This document shows positions 35,735 through 48,509 of a stretch of 64,000 nt of DNA, piece by piece (the stretch's first letter is position 1; every line of letters begins with the position of its first letter). The stretch is from assembly GCA_905331475.1 (NCBI GenBank), contig CAJNYU010001669.1, positions 7,639-71,638 of the forward strand. The letters run 5' to 3'. Position numbers and translations under genes: made by a program. The notes beneath the pieces were generated by a model, which worked only from the letters and a program-made list of their open reading frames with translations, did no database searches and was not told the DNA's origin. This stretch comes from Rotaria socialis. Taxonomy: Eukaryota; Rotifera; Eurotatoria; Philodinida; Philodinidae.

Positions 35735-37764
35735 ATGGGACTTTTCTATTGTCTATTCATCTATCTATTATTTATGCAAACTTATCATGGAAAGATATTT
35801 GATGGTTGCCGATTTGTTCAAACATTCTATCGGAGACATTCGAATATATTCATACTTGATAGAAACCAAACATCATTAATCGTTCGACCATTATATGCAC
35901 TATCGAATCAATCATTTCCTTCGCTTTCTATCGGAATTATTTATCGTTTAGCAGATACTTATCTTGTGCCTGTACCTCTTCTGTTCGAATGCCCACAAAG
36001 TCAACGTATTTATGCACCGATCGATTGTCAATTTACAATTAACGATGTTCGCGTAAGTTAGATATGACTAATCATATTTGAATGTGTCTGATGCTCATTA
36101 TAATCTTACCGCTGTTTCGTGTTTATCATTTCTCACTTAGAAGTCGACTGATTTTTCTCTCGAATTCAAATGAACAACAACGTCTAGTCGTTTAATCTAA
36201 ATAAAGATACTCGATTTTTCGGTCATCAATCAAATTTTAACGAGATATGATCTTTACAAATAACACCCTAATCGAAAATTAATATGTAGAGTCACCTGGT
36301 GTAATTCGAATCCGTAAAGAAAAAAATCGAGATTTGTTTTTGTCATTGATAATAGTATTCAAGACGGAAATCACTATTAGATACGGTAGCGTTGAGAAGT
36401 TGATAATTGAGAAGCAATCGCGAAAAACAAATAAATGAGTTACATATATTCATTTGTTTGCACTCAATGAATTGCTCGAGGGCTTAACAAATAGGTAACG
36501 GTATGTTGTGTTCTAATGTAATAGCTGAGAGGATTTGTTGGTCTATTGCTTTTTGATGAGTCTGTTATAAGTATTGATAGAACGCAATAAACATGCAGTC
36601 TTTGCGAAAGTAAAATTCTGACATAATAGCGAGTACGTAGTGGCTTCTTGATATTTCGGCTTTGAATTAGAAAAATAAATCAGATCGATTCTTTCTTTTG
36701 CTTTGGATTATACAGAGAATAACGGTATTTTATGGAACTCACGTTTATTATTTTTGAAAAAGATTAACAGTGAGAGAAAATCGAGGGTACTTGCCACTGC
36801 CCGTACCATAGAACGGAGAGATTTGAGATCTTTCGTGGAACGCGTATATATAAGATTTAGAGTTAAATGGTAAAACTAAATCATTTTTTTCCTTCAATAG
36901 GCAAATCTATCCATTCGAATCAGTGAATCAAGTCGTATAACGACGGTCCCACTTCGCTTTCAAGAGTATGCTTCATCAAGTTTTATTCCAATACGTGGCG
37001 CTTATTTCAAACAATCAACTATTGCTTTACGAAATTGTCGTTTGGACTCGAAAGAAAATCTGTTTACATCAGACATCTTTCATCTTCAGATTGAATTTGA
37101 ACAAACAACAAATTCTTCATGTCAACATTCGTGTATTCATCCGGAACTATATGAATGTTCAAACACTTGTCAATGTCGTTCGCAACCATTTGGTATTGAA
37201 AAATTTGAACAATTTTGTATCGATACAGAACTCGGTTCTAATTGTTCTCTAACACCAGAACGTTGCCGTCGTATATGTCGTATTTCTGAACAAATTCAAC
37301 GAGGAAGAATTGATTCCGATTGTCAATGTCCGTTGGGTATGCAGCGAGTTCTTTCAAACAATATGTATCATTGTGAATCTCCTGCGTCATCGAAATGTAT
37401 GAATGAAAAATCTATCGAAACTTGTCCGACAGGTTATATTTGTCAACATCATCGTTGCGTACAAACATCAGCGATGGTTCGTTTGAACGAATCAATTCTA
37501 TCACTACCATTTGTATTAATTGGTTTACTTAGCGGTGCTTTATTAATTATAATTCTACTGATTATTGGTTTAATAAAAATGCGTTCAATAAAATGTGTTA
37601 AGTTTGTTCATTCCTATGGATTACCGATTCATTCGAATAACTCATCGCCGATATTAAATGCCCATTTATCTTCATTATCATCTCCGTCTTCAACATTATC
37701 GTCGTCGTCAAAATCAATGAATAAAACCTGTGAAAAATATACTAAAATTCATTTATTTGAGTGA
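35735..37764 (+). CDS. cysteine-rich type I membrane protein, unknown
   Basis: Two exons (35735-36052, 36901-37764) join in phase 0 to give 393 residues. Residues 1-19 (MGLFYCLFIYLLFMQTYHG) look like a signal peptide. The ectodomain (20-307) begins with a few scattered Cys, then has a Cys-dense part from about residue 185 with 'CQHSCIHPELYECSNTCQCR' and later CRRICRISEQ, DCQCPLGMQR, CPTGYICQHHRC. The CxCP-G-x and CPTGYxC spacings are EGF-like or disulfide-knot-like but do not fit a standard EGF repeat. A single TM at about 308-333 (VLIGLLSGALLIIILLIIGL) is followed by a 60-residue Ser-rich tail ending YTKIHLFE. N-glycosylation sites NQT, NQS and NCS occur. It could be a surface receptor or adhesion molecule. 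I recognise no family. Intron 1 is 848 bp. Confidence 0.8.
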
Positions 37765-40151
37765 TGAACATTTTCTTTTTGACTGTAGATAGGATTGTTA
37801 TCATAGGAAATAAATCATTTATATTCATGAAAATCTGGTCATTAACACATAATGACTATCATATTGTTCAATATGGTAATACTTATGCACTTATATCACA
37901 GTAGGAAATCTAATATCTTAATACTGTAGCGAATTTTATTATTCTAATCAGCAAGGAACGTCATATCAGATGAAAATGTTTCATTCTAAACAAATAGATG
38001 CCAACTGTTAACATGTAATTAAAACCATTTTGCTCGTAGCTGAGGATAGACTAAGACGCAAAGGTCATTTGAAATAAAAATTCATACGAGACGGAAAACG
38101 CGCAGAAATGTTTTCGATGATTCAATTAAGCTTTCTATAGATAGACTTATTTTTGTTTACAAGCTAAAAGGATTATCATTAATATGATTAGTTATCTATA
38201 TGACGAGCCACACAATTGTTTCTTTTGACAGCTTCAATGTCATTTCCTTCACAACATACATTCTAGTTGAATAAATAAGAAGAAAAGTTAGTTATTATAT
38301 TTGTAAATATAGCCATGACCTTCGAATGTAAATCAGCAAAGCAAAGCAAGACAATTATTTCTTATCACCATATGCTGATGTTCGATTATTTTATCGTAAC
38401 TATCCGTCTGCATTGACTCATATAGAAGAAGTAATTTACTACTTGTTATCAACGAATATTTACTTGCATTTAGATTGCCACAGACGCCTAGTGCGCTGAA
38501 GGTCATTGATTTATACCATATGAAATTGAACTACACAATCATTGAAATGATTAGATTTTCTTTTCCCATAAACTCGATAGAGAAAGCTTCTTCATACAAA
38601 ACCCAATATGTCAATATGCTGATAATCAAATAATTTAAGTCGATTTCATTATGTATGGTAAACCTTCATCAGACTTAATAGGTCATATGTTTTACACTGG
38701 ATTCACTTATTTATTTTGAAAATCATATATTTAAATCAAGTCAACGGAGATTCCTATTAATAATCCTTCAATATATTTATTCCTTTCCATTGATCTATAC
38801 AGGCTGCATCACTCGAACGTCATTCATCTGGCCAAGGTCAATAGGCTCTAACTTTGCTGCTTGCAGGAGCAAATTTCTTTTTACAAAACACAAGAAAAAG
38901 AAAAAACTGATTCTTGTTAATGGTCTGTTGATAATTAGATATGTTCAAAAAATGACTATACACGTTTTTGTAAAGAAAAATCGAGTAGTTCTTTCTACTC
39001 GGAAAAGTATGCTCTTAAAGTTTAATTATAAAATCTCTATTGTTCATAAGATTAAATCAATGGGTTAAATAAAGTAAATAGAAATCATTGGTAAATATAT
39101 TGATTTTGCAAAGGACACCAGCTTAGAGATAAAATGATTTTTATTGGAGTAAACAGCAGGTGATGTAGAAAAGAAATTTGTTTATGGAAGAATAAACATA
39201 AATGGTCTTATCAATCGTCACACAAACTTGTTGTTCGTCTGTCTCTTTTTTTGTTCTTTGTTGAAGATGATTAGACTTGATCGTATTTCGGCTTTTGCAT
39301 TGAAATCTCTACTCTAGCTTAATTTAGTTGTCGTAGTCTTTTTCTTTCTGTTTCACCCTTCAAGTACTAGATGGAAAGATAGAAGCAGAAGAAGAAGAAG
39401 AAGATAATATTGTTACGAAGAATGATCCCGATAGGCTTCTTCACGTCAACAGCCATTGTGATAGCAGAGACAGCTCTTGCTCACCAACGCTCTTTCTTTC
39501 TTTCTTTTTGTTCTTCTCGTCTTATAATTGACAAAAATGCAAATCAATATTCTACTCTCAAACATATAGACGAACATCGTAAATGGTGGTGATGATGTGT
39601 TGGATAGAATTCTACTAGGAAGCCAATGATGATAGTGATGATGACTTAACCTTCGTCAAATAGGGAACCACTTTTTTCTATTATCTCATGATGAAGAAGA
39701 ACGTGTGTATTGATGCATATATATGGCTAATCAGGAGCACATTTATATGTATTGCTGATGATATGACCGAATTGATCGATAGAATGACAAGTATGTAGCA
39801 ATTGCTCTCTCAGCCTTTCTCTCTATTTCGAATCAACAGATGCCATTTAGACGAGTGGTTATGACTATATGTGTATACGCAAGTGTGTGCATGTATGTAT
39901 GTAACTATATATGTATGATTGACGCCGTTATTCGTTCTTCCCGTTGTGACAGTAGCAAAAGCATGTGAATGAATCTTTACGAACTATGCCTCTTAACCAC
40001 ATATGCAGGTTTCTTTATATTCGTTCTCTTCTTCTACGTTTCTCTCGGTACACGATCAAGCGCATAGCCACTGTAGAGTATTTTGAGTGCGTGTATACAT
40101 TGAGCGAGTAAAAGAAAGAAGATCCCTTGTTATGTATTTCTTTTTGAGATC

Positions 40152-40182
<31 letters not shown>

Positions 40183-40853
40183 AGAAGCAAGTACAAGATA
40201 ATGTTTCGTTTCTTATCAATCGTATTCATCCCATCTATTCTCCCCCTCTCTCGTTTTTTTTGTCAGGCAGTCGATATGTATGCATGCGTCTGATGTCTTA
40301 TATCATTTTTAGCGCGATTTAGATTGTAGACAAAGTGGTAGCTACAGCGGTAATATTGTCAATTGGACTATGACACCTAGTCATTAACAAGAGTATGCCA
40401 ATAATGAAAAAGGTCTATATCATGACGATAGAAATCGTTTGACTTCATCTGGTAAGACAAAGAAAAGAACAAGATGCTAAACGCTTCGGAGTTCAATCCG
40501 AATTGAATGTCAACCGTTTCATTTTAAATTCAATTCTTACGATATATAAATTCAAGCAAATTATCTATCGCTAAATTTACTTCTAGTGCCAGATCATTTT
40601 ACAGATCTCCATCCCGTTTTTTAAGTTAATCTTCTTGTTGAATATAATGTCGTGTTTGCTTCTCTTCTACTTTTTTCTCTCTTCTTTTTCTTCTTGTATA
40701 CAGATTTGCAACCTGCGCCGATATCGGATCACAATTTGAGTGCATTCGATGAATTGTCACATCAATGTAATGCTGTTCTATATTGATCAAATAGAGAAGA
40801 AAAAACTTCAATATCAACAATAGATAGTAACAACGACTCATTCATCTTATCTA
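37765..40853. other. 3.1-kb stretch with no supported gene
   Basis: Short open frames (38790-39068, 39410-39592, 40087-40293 plus) have no domain or splice support. Contains a (GA)n tract at 40152-40175 and GAA-rich triplets near 39390-39410. Probably intergenic plus the upstream region of the nine-exon gene. Confidence 0.4.
40152..40175. repeat. (GA)n microsatellite
   Basis: About 12 GA units. Confidence 0.9.
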
Positions 40854-43800
40854 ATGTCGACAGCAATCATCAACGATTATGAGCGACGTTTTCAACGTTC
40901 ACTACAGAAATTAACCATACCATCATGGTATACAGATACAACTCCGTCATTAAGTATATTCAATAATAGTAAACAATCGATTAATTCATCATCTCTGATG
41001 CCATGGAAAGCGGATGATAAAGAAACTCAACGTATTCCTGAAGTATTCTATGTACGCTTTCCACACAGTTCTCGTTCATGTCGATCGTCAATAGCAACAT
41101 CGCCATCACCGTCTGTTCATTCTTGGCATCCAAATTATATTATGGAAGGTTCTCGACGACAGAAAAAATATCAAAAAGGCATTGAACGTGTTTCCAAAGC
41201 AAGTCGTTGGTATCAGCCGACTCAATTTATTGTAAATGAAACAACAAATATTCCGACAGGTAAATGGTATTGATATAGATGTGAGTTTAAAGCACGAGAA
41301 ACCGACAATCAATCATTGTCATCGGTATATCGTAATTAGAAAATAATGAGAAAAAGAAAAGAAAAATTTCTTCTATTTACTTGATGTTCTTTGCGCATTA
41401 TTACAAGGACATACGAACTAACTGTATGGTTTCTTCATAAAATTGTCGATTAACAGATCTTTATCAATAGCTAGTACGCTTGCTAGACATGTGTGATTGC
41501 GTCTCATGTCGGCAACATATGTGCAAAAAGAAAAAGAAAACGAAGAACTATACTTAGTCTTCCATTCTCTTTTCACTTAGGTCTCGGCTTTATTGTGTGT
41601 AAGGGATACGATGTCGTACGAGATTAAATCAAAAGAAACATTGAGTTGTACGTATGATTTAATGGTATGATTAAGCTGGACATTAGTTTATCAGATGACA
41701 AACTTCGATTTTCTATCGTTGATACAACAAAGGGGAAAAGGTTATCTTTGAGAAATGGACATTTCATCGACAAAACTACTATATATTGTATTCAACGAAT
41801 AGAATTTCTTTTATCATAAAAACTTCATGACCTTTTCAATGGCAGCCGTCTGTCACATTTGTTGTCTTTGTAGAACTTATCAATAATCAAAGACAGTCCC
41901 TGACTGTCTGTCCTTATGTGTTTTTTCTTTATTCATCACAAATTTCCATTTATCTTCCTGATCTAATCATCAACGAACATGATTTTCTAATAAATAAAAT
42001 AAAACGAAAGGCAATAGAAATCGAGAAATATATTTAATTATGAGTAACACTTAAAAACAAAAGGAAAACTTTTCTTTTCTTCACACTTATTATAAACAAT
42101 CCTATCTTGTCGATCTATTTCTTTGATATTAATTAAACGCGATGGCTTCATTTCAATGATGAAGCAAACAACAAGCGTGCGCCATACACATACGTACTTC
42201 TCCATATGCGCACACAAAAAGAAAAGCATGCAATATGTGCACCAACTGTGTGTTCTTACGTTTTTCAAGGACTATCGAATGATGAAAAGAAAGCTTTCTT
42301 TTTTTTACAGGTAAAATAAAAGTATCAACATCATACAAACGCAAACAACAATCAGCTAAAAACATTCATCACGATACACCAAAAATTCAGCATAATGATG
42401 AAAGTTTAATATTAAAATCAAACCATTTGGTAGCTAATAGTGATGTTGAAAAAAACACTGTCAGCGAGCCAACAACGACTATGATTACATGCGAAAAGGT
42501 TCGTTTATATACCGATTTTCTTTCTTCATCTCTCTTCTTCTTTTTATGCATATAAAACGAACAAGATGAAAAGTAGCTTTGCTATTAATTGTTTTTGTCT
42601 TCTAGCAACACGGCAATCATATTAAATCAAATGAATCTCAAATAATGCCGTTGGCAATGTGAGAAAAATCAATTTTGATTTGTAGAACTGAGTCTTTTTA
42701 TTTTTTATTGTTTTGTAGTACAAAAGAACTCTCCAGTTGTATTGAATTAGAAGTAGCAGCTGATGAAGAACATGGCAATCGATCATTATCAATGAGCAAC
42801 AACAAACTTATACCATCCATTACAAACATACCATTGTCTATCGAAAATAATGATGAAAACGATTTATTAGAACGTATCGCAAATGATTTAGTTGAATCAG
42901 TTCTTTCGGATATATTCATTTCGAAAATTTTCTACGATGAAGATGATTCAAATAGTGGTGTGAGAGAATTGTCCGAAGATGAAAGCGGACTTAGAGAATT
43001 AGATGAAGATGATATGAATGATACCGATGAATTCATTGTTTTTCCCACACAATTATCACTAGAAGACGATGATCCAACATCGAATGTTCCAAAATGTAGT
43101 CTTAATAAGTTATATACATTTTCGAAAACAAATCACATTGGTTCTGATAATTCGAAGCAAACGACCCCAAGTCAGGTACGTGTGAATAAAGTTTCAATAC
43201 TATTCCTAAATCCTCACGATTCTAGTAAAAAAACCTGCTGCTAAGTAAAAAGAAAAGAACAGTTGATACATTGCAAGTAATCGTTAGACAAATAACCCGC
43301 TGTGAACTATCTATTTGCTTTTTGTCTTGTCTGATGCGTGCACAATGCCATCTGTGTTCTTTACAAGGATAATTTAGATATGTTTGGTGTACGTGTCAAT
43401 CTGTTACAATTAACAAACGCTTTGATGAATATACGTCACAAGGTTTATATACATACATATATATATATATATATATATGTATTTTTTTCATCGTTTCGTC
43501 TATTTGATCGTTGTTAGTATTTCGTGCTTTCGTCTATGCTTTGTGATGAGAACTATCAAGTTCAAGGAAATCTGTTCCTATTGATGTACCTACATATAGT
43601 TATATATTGTAAATGATTGTTTCTTGTCCAAGAAAAGCTAGATGAAGGACAAAAAACTATATTATAATGATCCTTGAAGAAATTGTCATTTATTTTATTT
43701 TTGTTTATTCACAGAACTCACCAACATCGACACTTGAGAAAGACGTTTTAGCAACTGATTTTCAATCGCATTCAACCATCGAGCAATCATTCGATAAACT

Positions 43801-45248
43801 TTGTATTTCATCTCCACAATTTAGTGCCGTCGACGAAATAGATTGTCCTTCAAACAATCAATTAGCAAAATATCAATTATCAAAAGAAGGTGTTAATGAA
43901 GAAACAGCAAGAATCGGCCGACTACTACTCAATAGTATGCCAACGACCTTTATTGAAGATATTCATAATCTGTAATTTTATACTCGTTTTTGATTTTCTT
44001 TGTCAATTTATAAATCCTATATAAATATCTGTTTTAGTTCGCAGCCTCCAATATTCACATTGAAAACTAATTGTTTGATGATATCCGAAAAAGAAGATAT
44101 TTATGATTCACCACGAAAAGATTATCATGAAATTCAACGAGGAATTGTCGAAGAATTCGATGAAGGTATTATCATGTCTCTATAGTAGATTATCCATTAC
44201 ATACTTTTTTTTCTCTTCTCGCATAGAATTAAATGATGAAGTTCTTGGTGATTCAGCTTATTCAAGTAATCAAGAACGAATCAATATTCAACAATTACTT
44301 TATGAACCTTTATCAGAATGTTTCTCTGGTTTTTCGTTTATTCAAAGTGACTTTTTAACTCCAAATATTTCATCACTACAATCAACAACCGACGAAGCCT
44401 ATGAATCCGAGCCGACAACAATGAGTTCATCCCTAGCAATAACCACTTATATTCATCCGAATCTCGAACATGAATTCGAATATCCATCCCCACCACCACC
44501 TGTACCTGATCGACGACTTAAACCTGATTATTTAAAAAATGTATCTACACCAAAATCTCGATTAACCAAACAAGAGAGCATCGATTCCGTTGAATATAGT
44601 CTGATCGAAAAATCTAAACCTTTACCACCACCGCCAACAACTATTCAACAAATAATTGCTCCGATAGCAAGCGATTCAAATTTATCTTCAAAACGAACTG
44701 CCAGTAGTCGACACTATTGTGGTTCAATACCGGTATCCGATAAACTATGTACAGAGTCAACTTTAACGAAATCGAAAGAAGATACCCACGATAAAACTAA
44801 AGAAAAACGAAATACTCGAGTACTGAATTGTTTACACCCGTCAACCGCCGATGATGATGACCATCGTAAACGAACTCCGATATCAAAATCCCCATCAACA
44901 TCATTGCATAGATTGAAAACAAAAAAACATAAATTAGTCACAGATTTCGATGAGGCTACTAATGGTTTAGCGATACGTCTGCCAGCGCCCACCACGAATT
45001 TACAGGATTCAACTAACAAACAAAATCTCAATAGGTTAGTTTATTTCTTTTTCAAAGCGAATTGAATTCTAAAGAATACTTTCTTTTTCAGAATCACAAC
45101 AAAACGAGCCAATGGAATCACTAAAGAGAAACACATAATAGATCATGTAGGTTCTGTTTTTCTGTCATGTGATTTTAGTTTGTTAAAGAATTCGTTTTAT
45201 TTCTAGATCAAATCAGATCGAAGACTCTATTATGAAACATCGGTGTAG
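40854..45248 (+). CDS. orphan nine-exon protein, acidic and Pro-rich
   Basis: Nine exons splice in frame to 797 residues: 40854-41259, 42311-42498, 42606-42658, 42719-43175, 43715-43971, 44038-44165, 44227-45034, 45092-45146, 45207-45248. The N terminus has a motif that looks conserved, YERRFQRSLQKLTIPSWYTD (residues 9-28), followed by a WHPNY/RRQKKYQKG/SRWYQP region. The middle is acidic (ELSEDESGLRELDEDDMNDT). Exon 7 carries two Pro-rich, SH3-ligand-like stretches: PSPPPPVPDRRLKP near 583 and KPLPPPPTT near 628. The end is basic (HRLKTKKHKL). No signal peptide or TM. It looks like a cytoplasmic scaffold or adaptor. I do not recognise it. Retaining intron 1 would end the protein after 139 residues (TGKWY). 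Confidence 0.82.
43457..43478. repeat. (AT)n microsatellite in intron 4 of the nine-exon gene
   Basis: Eleven AT units within the 540-bp intron between exons 4 and 5. Confidence 0.8.
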
Positions 45249-48189
45249 CCTGAATACTTTCATTTGCTCGTATTTGCCTAGGAACGTGATTCCATGTTTT
45301 TGAATATCATCGTGTGATAAACAAAGACATTTAACATATTCAGTTCTCGAGTAATCAAACCTGTGTCGGTTTATTTCTTTTGTAGATGTTTTTTTTCTCT
45401 TTTTAATGATATTTTCGTTTTCTATCGAGCGTGTATGTTTCTTTTGTACTATACATTAGAATTGTGCACTGATGATGATCAAATCGATAACTTAATTCAT
45501 TTAATTATAAAGGTTGCAGTGGGATGCGGAACTACGTCTTAGATATAATTTTGTCTTAAATAAGGGCCGTGGTTTGCATTTTCGTTCGAAAATTTGAAGT
45601 AAGACATGGTAACAAGTTTCATCGTCATCTTCCTTCTATTTTTGATTTACTCTCTAACAATAATGTCACGGCGTGTGATACGTAGATATCAGCGTTGCTC
45701 AGATGTCGCGTGTGAGAAGGACATTGTAGTGTCTCGCCATCTGTATTACCATCGTTTTACTGCTAATTGTTGTTTATCTATTTCACGGTGTCTTTGATTT
45801 TATCAATTTACACGCTCGCAATCGTGACATGTTTATTTTTATGAGTGAGTGAAGGTTAGAAAAATAACTGATATCGTGAAGTTCTATGTGTTTGATCGAG
45901 CTTCCTACACATTCAGACATCTCTGGTCGGAAGCGAAGTTCTACGTGTTGTATTTCACGTTTTATGAATTCATGTCGTTTCTCTTAATGTCATTTTTTAC
46001 TTGAAAACTAAGTTCATTGTATGATTTTCTTCGTGTATAAAGTGTACTCAGACATACTATGTATAAAACAAGTCAAAAAGTAATTACGCCCCATGTGAAT
46101 TCACGTTCAAGAGCGAGAGACCTTTTGAGAGCGGAAAGAAATTGTTTGTAAGGCCAAAGATCATTCATAATTAAGTGTTGTGCAGTGGTAGAAGTTTTTT
46201 TTAATCTATTGTGAAATGAAGTTGATATGTACGTATACGTTAAAATATTACACTCGAAGCAAAAAAAAAGAACCTATTCCTAAGGTTTCTCATACGACAA
46301 TGAAGTGTTAGAACCTATTAAATTTGTTAAAAAATGAATATTTACTTTACTATAATTGCAATTTTCTTAATCAAACAAAAACTTAAAGTTATAAAAATGA
46401 TTAGTAAAAAGAGAAGCGATATTTGCCAGAAGCAGGAGACGATTATATTAGTTATGATTAAATTAAAATTCTTATAAATGAAGCAACTATTGCGATATTG
46501 ATTTGACTAAAATAATACTGAAGTCTCGACATATCATTCTATCAAAGCAGGGCTACCATTTCTTAGTTATTTTCAGAAAAACTGGCTATATTTTCTGTAA
46601 CAAAAATATTCAATTCACTCTATTTTTAATTCGATCTCTTGATGAGGTCTCTTCAACAAGTTTCGGTACATTGAAGTGAATAATTACGAAAATCGCCTAG
46701 CCCCTTATTTTTTTTCGAAATGATGGTTCATGTGCACAATTCAAATTGAAATCATGTACCCCATTGTATGCACCATTACTAGTTTTTTTTTTGTATGATA
46801 TAATCGCGGTGTCAAATAGAATTCAGTATCTTTTCTCACGTGTTGACACACCGACGAAGAGAGCGTGAAAATTTCTACAATTTGACCTGTAAATTAAGAT
46901 AATTATGTATTAAAATATTTCAGGTAAATGTTTGGCTCCGAAAAGAAAATATAGTAGATTTTAGTGTAATAGAAAAAGTGATCCAGATGAAGTCTAGATT
47001 TGATGTAATGATTAAATGTGGCTTAAAATATTGATTGAGATTAAAAACTAACATGATGAAAACGAAAAAGTCGTGCTTGCACAGGGGGGCGATTTAGGCT
47101 GTTAATGTTCCCAGGTCGTAGAAGTACGGTGAGAAACAGCCGGAAAGCACGGGAAATCGCTGGACAGTGGAAGCAGTATTTCGACCGGAAATTACTAGAT
47201 TTTTTCCTATGGATTCTGGTCAGTTTCCTGTGCTCTCCGGCAAGATACTGTAATTTTTCCGCATCTTTCCGGCTCGGTTCCTACGGTATCCGTCCTCCGG
47301 AATCATTGACCTGGGTTCCCGTCCTTTATTCTGAATTTAATATACAATGAAACTAATAAGAGAAAGAATATGATCATCGTTGGTTTTATTTCAATTCATC
47401 ATAACACTTAAACATGAAAAGGTGTAATCTAACTCAACGGTGTGAATGTATTCTAAAAATAAACAGGAATTAAATCAAATAATTTAAAGGCAGTACGATA
47501 TCTTAAATGTGATTGATGTCACACTATTCAAAGCGTTAGTACTATAATGATATTTACCAAGAGATTGCGTTCAGCTACAGATCTAGATGATGAATAAAAG
47601 TCATATGATCAATATTACTTGAAAATTCAATTAAAATCCATCGCAGCCCTCGGTATAATATGAATGACTAAAAAGAACTCTTCGAAATACTAATCAGAAC
47701 TTGCTGTGCTACATATCTTAACTTTGTAAAAAAAAGAGAATTTTTTCCTATCATCGATAAATAGATAAATTCCTAGAATAACAAGAGGATATATTAATCG
47801 ATATGATTTCATATCACTTCGACATGTGATTTTATTGAAAATGAAGCTGGTGCACAAAAAATAACTTAACATTTTTTCTATCCACATCCACAGTAGTATC
47901 ATATCTTCTTGTAAGCTGCCGAAAAGATGTAGTCATTTTAATGTTATAAAGATAACGATTTTATTTAGATTTTTTCTTTATCATAAAGTAAAAAAAATAA
48001 AGTGACGCCCCTATACAGAAATGTTTTTTTTCATTCTTTTATTTCCCACTGACGTTTATTGACCTTGACTCAGACTCATGTTATTTTTGTGTATAGATGT
48101 GTACGAAATCATAAGAAAAATTCCCTTTTTTGCAAATTTTTCGCTGACAGTCTCAAAAATACACCTATCAACGTTAGCATATTCAAGAC
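45249..48189. other. 2.9-kb stretch with no supported gene
   Basis: AT-rich apart from a G+C-richer island at about 47084-47330 that includes an imperfect hairpin (47141-47260). A frame at 47105-47350 opens across that island but has no domain resemblance. A G6 tract flanked by GCGATTTAGG lies at 47084-47089. Short open frames elsewhere (45606-45797 plus, 47690-47902 minus) are unconvincing. Confidence 0.4.
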
Positions 48190-48321
48190 ATGACAAATGC
48201 AGTGATTACTTCCAAACAATGTTTTATATGTAAAAAAGAGAAATCCAACTTATACCCATGCGAAGGTTGCTCAGAAAAATTTTGTAACATAGATTACCAA
48301 AACATCATCAAGAGCATGTAG
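48190..48321 (+). pseudogene. B-box-like zinc-finger fragment, frame-broken
   Basis: An ATG at 48190 opens 43 codons containing 'CFICKKEKSNLYPCEGCSEK' then FC. The Cys spacing (CxxC-x8-CxxC-x4-C) is like the start of a B-box/MYND-type zinc finger that opens many bdelloid proteins followed by coiled coil. After FCN the frame runs to a TAG, whereas a shifted frame offers the expected His-containing continuation (around CAAAACATCATCAAGAGC). This suggests a single-base frameshift or an unrecognised intron. The continuation runs into the assembly gap, so decay cannot be separated from incomplete assembly. Confidence 0.45.
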
Positions 48322-48419
48322 TCTGGTATGAAAATGGTCCTCCTTTTTCTCCTTTTGTGAAACACGACCTGAAAGGAGTGTTGAAATGTTTAGGGTAGAA
48401 ATTTGCACCCCCCCCCTAT

Positions 48420-48509
48420 NNNNNNNNNNNNNNNNNNNNNNNNNNNNNNNNNNNNNNNNNNNNNNNNNNNNNNNNNNNNNNNNNNNNNNNNNNNNNNNNN
48501 NNNNNNNNN
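48420..48509. other. assembly gap (90 Ns)
   Basis: Ninety unresolved bases directly after a C9 tract and TAT. The gap probably marks a homopolymer or repeat collapse; its size may be an estimate. Confidence 0.98.

Noticed and set aside
47105..47350. 81-codon ORF in the G+C-rich island
   Set aside because: Composition follows the repeat-like DNA; no domain, and the island itself looks like a hairpin repeat.
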